DNA of 64,000 nucleotides from Shewanella phaeophyticola (lineage in GTDB: Bacteria; Pseudomonadota; Gammaproteobacteria; Enterobacterales; Shewanellaceae): the NCBI RefSeq assembly GCF_025398315.1, contig NZ_JAODOQ010000001.1:3720001-3784000 (forward strand), in the 5' to 3' direction. Numbering within the stretch: position 1 is the stretch's first letter; every line of letters begins with the position of its first letter. Positions 28,209 through 36,917 of this stretch are shown one piece after another. Position numbers and translations under genes: made by a program. Under the pieces are notes generated by a model. The model made no database searches. It saw only the letters and a program-made list of their open reading frames with translations, and was not told where the DNA came from.

Positions 28209-29216
28209 ATGGACAACAATAATAAGCCTCAACCGTCACCTGACAACACAAAACCACATGCAACTAAACTCGAATCATCGCAGTTAAGCGCCGCAAAAAT
28301 GTTGTCATTACTGCCTTTATATAAATTACCCGTTGCCCTGTTTAGGGTTATCTATGCCGCAATGGATAAGCTGGTTGGGCTCAATAAAATTGTCATGGAT
28401 AAAGTGATAGATTTATCGATTCCAATCAGCACAGATCTTGGCGGCACAAATACTATTAAACTGCGGCTCTATCACCCCTGCCGTAGTATTCCTAAAAAGA
28501 CCTTAGTGTATTTTCATGGTGGCGGTTGCGTGATTGGCAGCATTAACACTCATGACCGTTTTTGCCGGTTTTTGGCTAAGCACGGCAACATGAATATCAT
28601 CTCGGTAGGTTATCGTTTAGCTCCTGAGCATAAATTCCCTAGCGCCATTTGTGATGCTATCGAAGCCTGGAATTACATTAACGACAATCATCAGCAGCTC
28701 AATATTAATCCAGATTATATTGGTGTTGGCGGCGACAGTGCGGGGGCATATTTGGCCTGCATTATTGGCTTGCCGTCATTACAAACAACGCTACCTGTGC
28801 AAGTCAAAGCACAGCCGGCATTTCAATTTCTCATTTATCCCATGGTCGATTTGCAAGGGCTCACCGAGTCTTACCGTTGTTTCAATAAGCAGTTATTGCT
28901 GACACGCGATTTAATGGATTTTTTTAGAGGCCATTATGTCAATTCACTCGACGAAATCACCCTCTCCTTAGTCAGCCCACTTCAAGCCGCTGATATAAGC
29001 CAATCGCCTAGCACTTACTTATTAACACTTGGGTTTGACCCTTTAAGAGATGATGGTATTGCCTATGCTAATCGATTAAAACATGCCGGCGTTAACATCC
29101 ACCACGAGCACTATGAAGATTGCATGCACGGATTTATCTCCATCACCACACTCAGCAAGCGCGCCAAACAGGCTTGTCACAGTATTGCCGCAGCATTGAA
29201 GCGCTTTAATGATTAA
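28209..29216 (+). CDS. Alpha/beta hydrolase (hormone-sensitive-lipase-like esterase)
   Basis: 335 residues. The oxyanion motif HGGGCVIGS, then YRLAPEHKFPSA, then the nucleophile GVGGDSAGAYLA place it in the HSL/bacterial esterase group. Catalytic Asp is in GFDPLRDDG and His in CMHGFI. It lies downstream of the monooxygenase and SDR genes, where it could hydrolyse the ester or lactone produced by a Baeyer-Villiger oxidation. The ATG at 28209 is preferred because AAGG lies eight nt before it; a more upstream ATG at 28185 is possible. Confidence 0.85.
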   Translation: MDNNNKPQPSPDNTKPHATKLESSQLSAAKMLSLLPLYKLPVALFRVIYAAMDKLVGLNKIVMDKVIDLSIPISTDLGGTNTIKLRLYHPCRSIPKKTLVYFHGGGCVIGSINTHDRFCRFLAKHGNMNIISVGYRLAPEHKFPSAICDAIEAWNYINDNHQQLNINPDYIGVGGDSAGAYLACIIGLPSLQTTLPVQVKAQPAFQFLIYPMVDLQGLTESYRCFNKQLLLTRDLMDFFRGHYVNSLDEITLSLVSPLQAADISQSPSTYLLTLGFDPLRDDGIAYANRLKHAGVNIHHEHYEDCMHGFISITTLSKRAKQACHSIAAALKRFND

Positions 29217-29362
29217 AATTAAATAGTGTGCTCGTTTATTCCTGTATTCTAATGAGTGAGTAGAGCAACTTATGCTAAAATACGCCCTCAGCTTGATGAA
29301 TGTGCAACTCATTTATTTGACTGAAAGATTACCCCAAACAGTCATAAAAATGAGGATACAAC

Positions 29363-29641
29363 ATGAGTAAGCTCAATGCCGAAGAGCGCAAAGCGCGCGA
29401 TAACGATCGTTTTTCAAAACGTGTCGATGAACGCAGAGTAAAAGGCGAAGATGTCGTTGCGTATGCACTTGCCAACGAAAAAGCGTTTAAATTTTTGACC
29501 AAGACTGAAAAGCACAGTTTTAAAGAACGACAAGCCACGCTTGCAGAAGAAGCCAAACTGAAAAAGCAGCAACACTTTGAGCTTAAAACACAGCAAGAAT
29601 TAGAAAAGGCTGAAGCCGAATTTACTGATACTGAGCAGTAA
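29363..29641 (+). CDS. Small charged helical protein, unknown
   Basis: 92 residues, very rich in Lys, Glu, Arg and Ala, predicted to be almost entirely helical or coiled coil (EERKARDNDRFSKRVDERR, then LEKAEAEF at the end). It has no membrane segment. A clear start with GAGGA about 10 nt upstream and codon use like the neighbours support a real gene. The family is not recognised. Basic N-terminal half and acidic end suggest a nucleic-acid or ribosome-associated protein, but this is only a guess. Confidence 0.55.
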   Translation: MSKLNAEERKARDNDRFSKRVDERRVKGEDVVAYALANEKAFKFLTKTEKHSFKERQATLAEEAKLKKQQHFELKTQQELEKAEAEFTDTEQ

Positions 29642-29655
29642 ACGAAGTGTAAATA

Positions 29656-29681
29656 CCAGCCATTTCAAGCTAAATGGCTGG
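29656..29681 (+). terminator. Possible terminator hairpin
   Basis: CCAGCCATTT (29656-29665) pairs with AAATGGCTGG (29672-29681). Only a weak T-rich tract follows, so termination efficiency is uncertain. Confidence 0.5.
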
Positions 29682-29729
29682 CTTGATTTAAATAAAAAAA
29701 CAGCCCAAACGACCACTCAAGCTTTACCT

Positions 29730-30479
29730 TTACACTTCGCGTTTTGTACACACAAACAAGGCATTGCCTGAGGCTAAATCCCACGGGATAATCCTGTCGT
29801 AATCATGTTCAAATATTTGCACGTCAAAATACGGGCTTAACAATGTTTGCAGCTCAGTAAAGCTTGTGGCGACCATAGTATGAGAGTCTTGCCATAGCTG
29901 TGTGGCGTCAAATTGGGTTTTGGCAATGCTCAAATTAAGTGTCTGCATGTCGCCTGCACCGCTGTAGTGCCAACCAGACTCAAAAATAAATCGGCTGTCT
30001 TCAAAATCAGCACTATGACGCACCAACGCCTTATTATTAATCTTGTGCTTGTCGACAGAATTAAAACAAAATAAACCGCCAGAATTTAACGCCTTATGTA
30101 CGCTTGCAATACAGGCCTTAAGTGCTTCGGTACCTTGTGAGTAATGGATGGAATACAAAAAACAGGTAATTAAATCGAGCTTCTCTTCAACATAAAACTC
30201 AGTCATATTTTGCAAACTAAACTGCGCTTCAGGGCAACGACGCATCGCAATATCAAGCATCGGTTGATTAATATCCAAGCCGCTACTATCAAAACCCAAA
30301 TCAATAAAATGCCTAACATGCGTCCCAGTGCCACAAGCTAGATCTAAATGTTGTTTACCTTGATTGCCCAAAATCTGATGCAAGCGGGCTACGCTATTGC
30401 TTTGTTGTTGGTAGTTAATATCGCAGCACATTAAATCGTAATAACCGGACAAGTCGGTATAAAGGGCATTGGTAGACAT
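29730..30479 (-). CDS. Class I SAM-dependent methyltransferase
   Basis: 249 residues. The SAM-binding motif I is LDLACGTGTHVRHF, followed by SGLDINQPMLDIA (motif II acidic residue) and LDLITCFLYSIHY. It belongs to the Methyltransf_25/11 type. The substrate cannot be inferred; there is no operon partner. Length is normal for the fold. Confidence 0.8.
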   Translation of the reverse strand: MSTNALYTDLSGYYDLMCCDINYQQQSNSVARLHQILGNQGKQHLDLACGTGTHVRHFIDLGFDSSGLDINQPMLDIAMRRCPEAQFSLQNMTEFYVEEKLDLITCFLYSIHYSQGTEALKACIASVHKALNSGGLFCFNSVDKHKINNKALVRHSADFEDSRFIFESGWHYSGAGDMQTLNLSIAKTQFDATQLWQDSHTMVATSFTELQTLLSPYFDVQIFEHDYDRIIPWDLASGNALFVCTKREV

Positions 30480-30872
30480 AAAATGAAATTGAAGACAGAC
30501 TAAATTTAGGGTGGCGCATCATATATCAAATAGCCTGATTGAGAAATCATTAATATCAGCCAAAGCATCAACAATATTTACCCGACAAAAAAGGCTTAAT
30601 AATGGTTTGATATCAAATAAAATGGTGAAGACGGCAAGCCCTTAATTATACACAAATAACGACACTCACCCTCAACTGAACAATGCACTCACGCCCAGTA
30701 AACGTTACCCACCAAAAAGTTTATTTGTAATACAATAACACTGTAGTATTCTAGGTAACCTCAGCTCTGGATAACAAACGCCTTTCAAGCAGTCCTTTGC
30801 CTTCCTCACTGCGTTGAATTAACTTGTAATAGGTTAGGTAGTTATTTCATCATGATTTTTAGGGGGTATTCA
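30480..30872. other. Intergenic region upstream of alginate lyase
   Basis: About 390 bases holding divergent promoters. A 12-bp perfect palindrome TTTGATATCAAA lies at 30606-30617 and could bind a regulator. No RNA gene or coding frame is supported. Confidence 0.5.
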
Positions 30873-31907
30873 ATGAAACACATTCACTTGAGTTTGTTAT
30901 TCGCCAGTATAGTTTCGAGCAGCGCCGTTGCTTCGGTAGCGCTTGATACCGCTAAACGGTTTAACCTTGACCCAAACAAAGCCCCGTCACAAAATTTTGA
31001 CTTGTCTAATTGGAAACTCACCTTACCGGAGCTTGGTAGCGAACAATCAGCCAAGGCGTTAGAAATTACCAAGCAACAACTCAGCGACACTCAACAGTTT
31101 TTTGTGCATCCGCAATGGTTTTATAGCGATAAAAACACTGGCGCATTAGTGTTTGTTGCGCCCAATGAAGCACCAACCACGCCAAATAGCAAAAATACCC
31201 GCAGCGAATTACGCGCCATGCTGGCCGATAAATACGATGAGCCTAAAAACAATTTCGTCGTGGCATCGCACCCCAATGCTAGTGAATATGGCGCTATTGG
31301 CGGGCAATTAAAAGCGACCTTGTCTGTGCATCAAGTCAGCAGTAGCGGTAATGACAAAAGGAATGGCGCATTTGCTGTGGTCATAGGCCAAATTCATGGC
31401 TCTGACAACGAACCGCTTAAAATTGTTTATCGTAAACTGCCGGAGCATGAATATGGCTCTTTATCTTGGAGCTACGAGCTGAGCCCTGAGCCCAAACTAC
31501 AAGATGCTGTCGACAGTAATGGCAAAAAACTTCGTCAAGATATTCGTCACAATGTGTTTGGCAAATACAACCTTCACCATGGCGATATTGATCCAAAAGA
31601 TGGCATTAAATTAGGCGAAATCTTTGCTTATGTAGTGAATGTTGAAGGCGATACTATGAAGCTGACATTTACCAAAAACCCAGGCAGCGACAAACCAATA
31701 GTCAAGACCTTCGACGTTAACCTAGCACAAGGGAATTACCAAGGTCACAAGGTTGATCTAGGCTATCAAAATGATTGGATGTACTACAAAGCAGGCGTTT
31801 ATAACCAATGCAACACCAATAAAAGCAGCTCAGATTGCCAATGGCGTGGCATGGAAGCTGGCGACTACGCCCAAGCCAGTTTTTATCAACTTGAGTTAAA
31901 GCAATAA
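30873..31907 (+). CDS. Polysaccharide lyase family 7 alginate lyase, secreted
   Basis: 344 residues. A Sec signal peptide (MKHIHLSLLFASIVSSSAVA) is followed by one PL7 domain beginning FDLSNWKLTLPE. The three family motifs are present: RSELR near residue 110, QIH near 173, and YYKAGVYNQ close to the C-terminus. PL7 enzymes cleave alginate by beta-elimination using the Gln, His and Tyr of these motifs. The ATG at 30873 is preferred because AGGGGGT lies just upstream. No other alginate genes surround it, so it acts with genes elsewhere or is an isolated acquisition. Confidence 0.9.
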   Translation: MKHIHLSLLFASIVSSSAVASVALDTAKRFNLDPNKAPSQNFDLSNWKLTLPELGSEQSAKALEITKQQLSDTQQFFVHPQWFYSDKNTGALVFVAPNEAPTTPNSKNTRSELRAMLADKYDEPKNNFVVASHPNASEYGAIGGQLKATLSVHQVSSSGNDKRNGAFAVVIGQIHGSDNEPLKIVYRKLPEHEYGSLSWSYELSPEPKLQDAVDSNGKKLRQDIRHNVFGKYNLHHGDIDPKDGIKLGEIFAYVVNVEGDTMKLTFTKNPGSDKPIVKTFDVNLAQGNYQGHKVDLGYQNDWMYYKAGVYNQCNTNKSSSDCQWRGMEAGDYAQASFYQLELKQ

Positions 31908-32259
31908 TTACTAGGTTGTTGCTACTGAGTGATTTTTTAGACGATTTTTAAAGCCGAGATACACTTTTTGAACTCAAAGCAGTAAATAGACCTTAAAATC
32001 TAGCCTCACATACAATTCAACTGTTCAGATAACAAACCAGCTCCAATCCAATAAGGATTGGAGCGTTTAAAAGTGCTGAAACAATGAAAAATCACTACAT
32101 TACTTAGATAAAGAGTTTACTCTTCCAGCTGTTCTGGTTAAGTTATATACATGATTTACATTAGGGAAAAATGGACTCTCCTTAATTGAATCAAATATAC
32201 CTTCAATATGGCACATTGCTAATTGGATACAATGAGTCCATATTATTTTTTATAAGCAT
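31908..32259. other. Intergenic region with a hairpin
   Basis: About 350 AT-rich bases. CTCCAATCC (32041-32049) pairs with GGATTGGAG (32055-32063) around a 5-nt loop. It has no T-run after it, so it is a weak terminator at best. Nothing else is recognisable. Confidence 0.5.
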
Positions 32260-33507
32260 ATGAACATAAAGTACTTAATAGCTCTATTGTTGTTACTTTC
32301 CGCTTGCGCCTCAAATACTTCCAACCACAAAGAGTTAGGTATTTGCTCTAATCTAAAAGGTAGCGAAAATGACTGCTCAAAAACACTAAGTAAACTATCC
32401 GCAGCTAATCAAGATGGCGCTATATTGATCGGTTTCATTTTACGAAAAATGAATAATAAAGATAAACTCACTAAATATCTGGATCGTATTATATCGATTA
32501 ATTTGAAAAATATCGAAAGTGGCAGAAGTTATGTTATTAATTTCAATGGTAAAAACTTTGGATTAAAATCTGTAGAACCTGGAGTTTATTGTTTAGATAA
32601 AGTAACAACTTATGTGAACTTATCAATTAACCTTTGTGATATGAATGCCACGATTCCAGTCAATCCTGGAGAGATTAAAAATGCAGGTTATTGGCTTGCT
32701 GGCATAAATTATGATACGGGTGAAGTCAAATTAAAAGTATTTGATAGAAACACAAAACATATAAATTTGTATGAAAATGCTATGCCATATTATGCTGATT
32801 TTGCTGAAAAATTAGTAACAAGTCCGTATTCTTCAACTATAGATTCAATTGAAGGATATTGGTATACCGCAGAAGAAACCATAATCACATATTTATTTGA
32901 TGAAAATGGAAGTTATTACAAAGCTAATGACTTGTATAATCAAAGCAATTTAAACTTGGAAGGAAATTGGTCTTGGGAAGATGGACTTGGTAACGCTAGG
33001 TTAAAAAATAAGTATGGCTCTTTTAAAATGATGACGAAAAAGGATCAGCTAGTTGCAGTTTATGAGAACATAAATGGACTTGGAACTCGTTGGGTCGCTT
33101 ATAGGAACCCAATTAGATTATGGGATCTGGAAAATAATGATGAATCATCGGTTATTGAGTATGACCGAAGTGTTTTAGACAGAATTGCAGCACAAACAAA
33201 GAAAAGTATCTTTATCGAAATAGAGTACAACTCATCGGAGCCGACACATATACCTAGAGTTGGCAAAATAGTCTTTATGAGACCTCATGAGCAGCAAGTC
33301 GTAAAATCAAATATAACTTTAGAACAAGAAAATGAAATATTGAAGACGTTCTACAAATGGCGCTTTACAACTGAAGCCAAAAATCAAAAATTAACGATAT
33401 GTATGATAACAGATGGATACCCAGCAGAATGTTCGTCGCCTGATAACCAATCTATTATTTTTCAGTTAGGAAAAAAATACCCAATACATGGAATGGGATT
33501 TAAATAA
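32260..33507 (+). CDS. Large lipoprotein of unknown function
   Basis: 415 residues, predicted lipoprotein (LLLLLSACASN, Cys near residue 16). The rest is soluble, with many Tyr and Asn and a middle part containing EGYWYTAEETIITYLFDENG and NLEGNWSWEDGLGNARLKNK, reminiscent of lipocalin-like or META-type beta sheets. The end has a region (IPRVGKIVFMRPHEQQ onwards) with a CMITDGYPAEC pair of cysteines. I do not recognise a family. It is more AT-rich than its neighbours, suggesting acquisition. Confidence 0.6.
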   Translation: MNIKYLIALLLLLSACASNTSNHKELGICSNLKGSENDCSKTLSKLSAANQDGAILIGFILRKMNNKDKLTKYLDRIISINLKNIESGRSYVINFNGKNFGLKSVEPGVYCLDKVTTYVNLSINLCDMNATIPVNPGEIKNAGYWLAGINYDTGEVKLKVFDRNTKHINLYENAMPYYADFAEKLVTSPYSSTIDSIEGYWYTAEETIITYLFDENGSYYKANDLYNQSNLNLEGNWSWEDGLGNARLKNKYGSFKMMTKKDQLVAVYENINGLGTRWVAYRNPIRLWDLENNDESSVIEYDRSVLDRIAAQTKKSIFIEIEYNSSEPTHIPRVGKIVFMRPHEQQVVKSNITLEQENEILKTFYKWRFTTEAKNQKLTICMITDGYPAECSSPDNQSIIFQLGKKYPIHGMGFK

Positions 33508-33524
33508 ATTCCCTAAACAAGAGA

Positions 33525-33588
33525 ACAAGATGCTTTACCACGATGTTTAATTCTCTTAAACGAGTGGTAAAGCTACAGAGTTATCGCC
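33525..33588. repeat. 64-bp dispersed dyad repeat, copy 1
   Basis: This segment aligns without gaps to 41521-41584, about 80% identical. It contains the arms GCTTTACCAC (33532-33541) and GTGGTAAAGC (33564-33573). Both copies lie between convergent genes. Confidence 0.7.
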
Positions 33589-33639
33589 AGTGCAGACTAT
33601 TATGTCAACTCAGCATTGGTCGTAATAACCTCCAAACAC

Positions 33640-34044
33640 CTACCGCACCAAACGCATCAGTTCATTAGCATCTAACACCGCGGGCTTTCTTGTAATGAGT
33701 ACACCTTTAGAGTCAAACAGAAAGACTTCAGTCGATCCGGCATTATGCTTAGCAATAAACGCCTCGCCCTCTGGCGTTGCCGTTCTGGCAAGTAAAAAGA
33801 ACACATTATCGCCAAGATGATCACGGGCTTCATTCATTTGCTCGGTTTGGGTGATACTCGACACAAGGTTAGGATCGTAAACAAACACAATTGCAGGTTT
33901 ACCCGAACCTATTTGCTCGAGATCGGATGTAAATCCCTTAGGCATTTGCGTAACGAGTAGGCTAAACAGCAACACGATTAAGGCAATGATACCAATTGCA
34001 ATCCAGGGCATTTTTCGCTTCGTGTTTGAATTCGCTTTATCCAT
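33640..34044 (-). CDS. Membrane-anchored periplasmic protein, possibly thioredoxin-like
   Basis: 134 residues. One transmembrane helix (MPWIAIGIIALIVLLFSLLV) follows a short basic N-terminus. The periplasmic domain has KPAIVFVYDPNLVSS, NVFFLLART and STEVFLFDSKGVL, a strand order reminiscent of a thioredoxin fold, but there is no CxxC, so redox activity is not expected. The family is not recognised. It is monocistronic. Confidence 0.55.
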   Translation of the reverse strand: MDKANSNTKRKMPWIAIGIIALIVLLFSLLVTQMPKGFTSDLEQIGSGKPAIVFVYDPNLVSSITQTEQMNEARDHLGDNVFFLLARTATPEGEAFIAKHNAGSTEVFLFDSKGVLITRKPAVLDANELMRLVR

Positions 34045-34426
34045 AATGGTCGATCCCTCTTTTTAACTAATGAATATATTAAATATAAAAGCCATAGTCT
34101 AAGCGGCTAACCTGAGAACTAGATTAAAATAGATTAAATAAACATCTTAACAGGTTATCGTTTAGCCTGCCCTAGTAAATCTTTTTATCCTATTGACTTG
34201 CAAAGGTATTAACAAGTCTTTAGCGCTATTTGCATGAATAATTTCACCCACTAACACTACGCAGTAGTTAATATTTTACAGCCGATAACTGGTTTATTGA
34301 CTGCGACTAAATCTTATACCAAGCTTGCCATAATATGTCGGCACAGTTACAGTTCACTATCACATTGTTTTGCCGTAAATGGCTCGATTGATTTTTAGCG
34401 TATTTATTTGAAGGGTTAGTATTTTT
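34045..34426. other. Intergenic region upstream of the UPF0114 gene
   Basis: About 380 bases between divergent genes. I see only promoter-like AT-rich sequence and no supported gene, RNA or repeat. Confidence 0.5.
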
Positions 34427-34915
34427 ATGGAACAAATATTTGAAAAGTTGATGTATGCATCGCGCTGGATCATGGCACCGATTTATTTGGGATTAAGCTT
34501 AGTCTTACTCGCATTGGGCATAAAATTCTTTCAAGAGATCTTTCATATCATTCCGATTATTTTCACCATTGCAGAAGTCGACTTAGTGCTCATTACCCTG
34601 TCACTCATCGACATCACCCTGGTTGGTGGCCTGCTGATTATGGTGATGTTTTCAGGTTATGAAAACTTCGTGTCACAACTTGATGTGGGCGAAAACAGTG
34701 AAAAACTCAGCTGGCTAGGCAAGATGGATTCAGGCTCACTAAAAAACAAAGTGGCCGCATCGATTGTGGCCATTTCATCAATTCATTTACTCAAAGTCTT
34801 TATGAATGCCGAAAACATCGAAAACGACAAAATCATGTGGTATCTGCTCATCCACATCACCTTCGTGTTATCGGCCTTCGCCATGGGGTATTTGGATAAG
34901 ATTACGCGAAAGTAA
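34427..34915 (+). CDS. UPF0114 membrane protein (YqhA family)
   Basis: 162 residues with four hydrophobic segments. EKLMYASRWIMAPIYLGLSL opens it and VMFSGYENFVSQLD lies in the middle; both are signatures of the YqhA/TIGR00645 family. The function of the family is not established. The C-terminal part (NAENIENDKIMWYLLIHITF) is duplicated about 530 bp downstream. It ends in a strong bidirectional terminator. Confidence 0.9.
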   Translation: MEQIFEKLMYASRWIMAPIYLGLSLVLLALGIKFFQEIFHIIPIIFTIAEVDLVLITLSLIDITLVGGLLIMVMFSGYENFVSQLDVGENSEKLSWLGKMDSGSLKNKVAASIVAISSIHLLKVFMNAENIENDKIMWYLLIHITFVLSAFAMGYLDKITRK

Positions 34916-34931
34916 CCATCCATCTCCAAAT

Positions 34932-34967
34932 AAAAAGCCCTGATACATAACAGCATCAGGGCTTTTT
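34932..34967. terminator. Bidirectional rho-independent terminator
   Basis: AAAAAGCCCTGAT (34932-34944) pairs perfectly with ATCAGGGCTTTTT (34955-34967). It lies between the convergent UPF0114 and XRE genes. Confidence 0.9.
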
Positions 34968-34979
34968 ATTTACTATCGA

Positions 34980-35228
34980 TTAGTACCACACTTTAGGATC
35001 AGCGTTATGATTCTGCGCGACATCAATACTAATTCCCAAACCATTAAGAATTTTGAACACTGTCGAAATATAAACATCATTGCCTTTCTCAACACGAATT
35101 AACGTCTTTTTGGTCACACCACACAACATCGCTGCCACATCTTGAGTCAGTGCCGCGCTGTTTCTGGTTTCTTTAATGAGTAAGCCTAAAGATTGTTGAT
35201 TAAGTGCTTGATTGAGTGAAAGTGCCAT
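34980..35228 (-). CDS. XRE-family HTH regulator (HipB-like, orphan)
   Basis: 82 residues with one HTH_3 domain: LGLLIKETRNSAALTQDVAA, then CGVTKKTLIRVEKGNDV and FKILNGLGISIDV. This resembles HipB/Y4mF antitoxin-type regulators. No toxin gene such as hipA lies next to it on either side, so it is an orphan here. It sits between the intact UPF0114 gene and a copy of that gene's 3' end, suggesting it arrived by recombination there. Confidence 0.8.
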   Translation of the reverse strand: MALSLNQALNQQSLGLLIKETRNSAALTQDVAAMLCGVTKKTLIRVEKGNDVYISTVFKILNGLGISIDVAQNHNADPKVWY

Positions 35229-35330
35229 AACGTTAGTCCAAAGTGTACATTGCTACACTATACGATTGTTGAGACATTGGGCGGTTAAATGTAACCACTA
35301 CAAACAGTGACATTGCCCCCCAGTAGATTC

Positions 35331-35446
35331 ATGAGCATCAATACCGAAAATATCGAAAACGACAAAATCATGTGGTATTTACTCATCCACATCACATCTG
35401 TGTTATCTGCCTTTATAATGGGGATATCTGGATATTTAGGCAGAAA
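35331..35446 (+). pseudogene. Truncated duplicate of the UPF0114 (yqhA-like) 3' end
   Basis: Reading NTENIENDKIMWYLLIHITS then VLSAFIMG and YLGRK, this segment matches the C-terminus of the gene ending at 34915 at both protein and DNA level; GAAAACGACAAAATCATGTG, for example, is identical. The first 120 or so codons are missing and no start is conserved, so it is a remnant. Confidence 0.75.
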
Positions 35447-35526
35447 GTTTGATCTGACCCCACTTGTTATTGATGTGAATATCAAAATAAATGGGGCAGA
35501 ATGTTAATTCTGCCCCATTTATTTTG
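35442..35526. repeat. Small dispersed element, copy 1, with GTTTGATCTGACCCC motif
   Basis: Shares with 36918-36975 the pattern AGAAAGTTTGATC near one end and ATAAATGGxGCAGAA near the other. The GATCTGACCCC sequence is reminiscent of small elements linked to REP-associated tyrosine transposases in related bacteria. That relation is a memory-based suggestion. Confidence 0.45.
35483..35526. terminator. Perfect 20-bp hairpin, bidirectional terminator
   Basis: CAAAATAAATGGGGCAGAAT (35483-35502) pairs perfectly with ATTCTGCCCCATTTATTTTG (35507-35526) around a 4-nt loop. It lies downstream of the convergent peroxidase gene and can end transcription from both sides. Confidence 0.65.
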
Positions 35527-35566
35527 GCTGTTATTCAGCATAACAAAGCCGTTGATGGTTAGCACA

Positions 35567-36562
35567 TTACCCTTTGGTAAAAGGTACTGGTCGCGGTGTG
35601 TTGTTATTGGATGGTGGCAGCGCTGGCAATACAATTTGTGGTTGATCGCCCGTTAATGTTTTCAAGAACTCAACCATTTGGCTTATCTCTTCTGGATTCA
35701 TTTTTTGACCTAGCTGTATGTCTGCCATAGTATTTACGGCTTCTTCTAAGCCCCATACGCTACCATCATGAAAGTAGGGATAAGTCAGTTCGATATTACG
35801 TAATGTTGGTACTTTAAATACAAATTTATCCGCTTCTTTACCGGTGACGCCTTTACGACCTTCTGCGGGATTATTGGTATGGAATGGCTTCACTAACCCC
35901 ATTTTCATATACATAGTACCGCCCACGGCAGAACCATTATGACAACTGACACAACCTTTATTTTTAAATAATTGATAACCCGCCAGTGCGTCGGCACTAA
36001 TCGCTTTTTGATCACCTTCCAAGTACTTATCAAATGGACTATTGGGTGTGACTAAGGTTTTTTCAAACACGGCTATCGCATCAGTAATTCTATCGATATT
36101 AATCTCGTTAGAACCATAAACCCCATTAAAACGAGCAATATAGGCAGGCATTGATCGAATAGTATCGACAGCAAGTTCGTGGGTATAACCCATCTCTTTA
36201 GGATTATTAATTGGGCCACCAGCCTGCTCTTTTAAGTCTGCAGCTCTGCCATCCCAAAATTGCGCCAGCATGTAATCGGCGTTTAATACCGTAGGCGAGT
36301 TAATTGGACCTTCTTGCCAGTTATGCCCAACAGAGGTTGGTAGTGCATCGACACCACCTAGCGATAAGTTATGGCAAGAGTTACACGAAATATAACCCGA
36401 CATTGATAGCCTAGGCTCAAAAAATAACATTTTACCTAATTCAACTTTTTCGGGATTAGTTATGACAGCAGGTTTGATCACCTCTATCGGTTCACTGGCA
36501 TATGAGGTTGAAATTGAAAACATAGATGCAATTATTAACGCAATTGAAGTTAACTTCGTCAT
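35567..36562 (-). CDS. ccpA: Di-haem cytochrome c peroxidase, periplasmic
   Basis: 331 residues. The signal peptide MTKLTSIALIIASMFSISTS precedes the bacterial CcpA/MauG fold: VELGKMLFFEPRLS, the first haem site CNSCH (near residue 60), DGRAADLKEQAGGP, and the second haem site CVSCH (near 205). The proximal region near the end has FKVPTLRNIELTYPYFHDG. It reduces H2O2 to water with electrons from small cytochromes. The gene is alone, with an FNR/EtrA-like box about 205 nt upstream, consistent with low-oxygen induction. Confidence 0.92.
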   Translation of the reverse strand: MTKLTSIALIIASMFSISTSYASEPIEVIKPAVITNPEKVELGKMLFFEPRLSMSGYISCNSCHNLSLGGVDALPTSVGHNWQEGPINSPTVLNADYMLAQFWDGRAADLKEQAGGPINNPKEMGYTHELAVDTIRSMPAYIARFNGVYGSNEINIDRITDAIAVFEKTLVTPNSPFDKYLEGDQKAISADALAGYQLFKNKGCVSCHNGSAVGGTMYMKMGLVKPFHTNNPAEGRKGVTGKEADKFVFKVPTLRNIELTYPYFHDGSVWGLEEAVNTMADIQLGQKMNPEEISQMVEFLKTLTGDQPQIVLPALPPSNNNTPRPVPFTKG

Positions 36563-36767
36563 AGCTAATAGCCTTATAAAATGAGTGGTTGAATTTCCGC
36601 CATCATATATGTGCTTTTTGCTAAGTAATAATAATTAAAACCGATTGGGTCTATCTTATAACTAGATGCAATAATTGAGATTTAAGTCACTGTTTATTTT
36701 AATAAATGAGCAATCATAGATTAATGTGAACTCGATTCACTTTTAGGTTGAATTTTGCATTGTTAAG

Positions 36768-36781
36768 TTGATATAGATCAC
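36768..36781. promoter_or_regulatory. FNR/EtrA-like site upstream of cytochrome c peroxidase
   Basis: TTGAT-ATAG-ATCAC matches the FNR consensus TTGAT-N4-ATCAA at nine of ten positions. It is about 205 nt before the peroxidase start on the minus strand. Ccp genes in related bacteria are known to be controlled by FNR-type regulators. Confidence 0.5.
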
Positions 36782-36917
36782 GATTCAATCTTGCAGCAAA
36801 TAACGAAAAACCTGCTTTTTTAAGCAAAATTGAGACTGATTCGCCTAAACATGAGCATACCAATATTGTGATGCCATCTACCCATAACTCAAAGCGTAAC
36901 AGTCAAGTATTTTGGAG

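Noticed and set aside
35489..35520. Possible insertion-sequence end from the strong inverted repeat
   Set aside because: No transposase lies beside it, and the hairpin sits where a convergent terminator is expected.
36725..36739. CRP-like half sites GTGAA-N5-TTCAC upstream of the peroxidase gene
   Set aside because: The spacing is off by one from the CRP consensus; the FNR-like site nearby is a better match.
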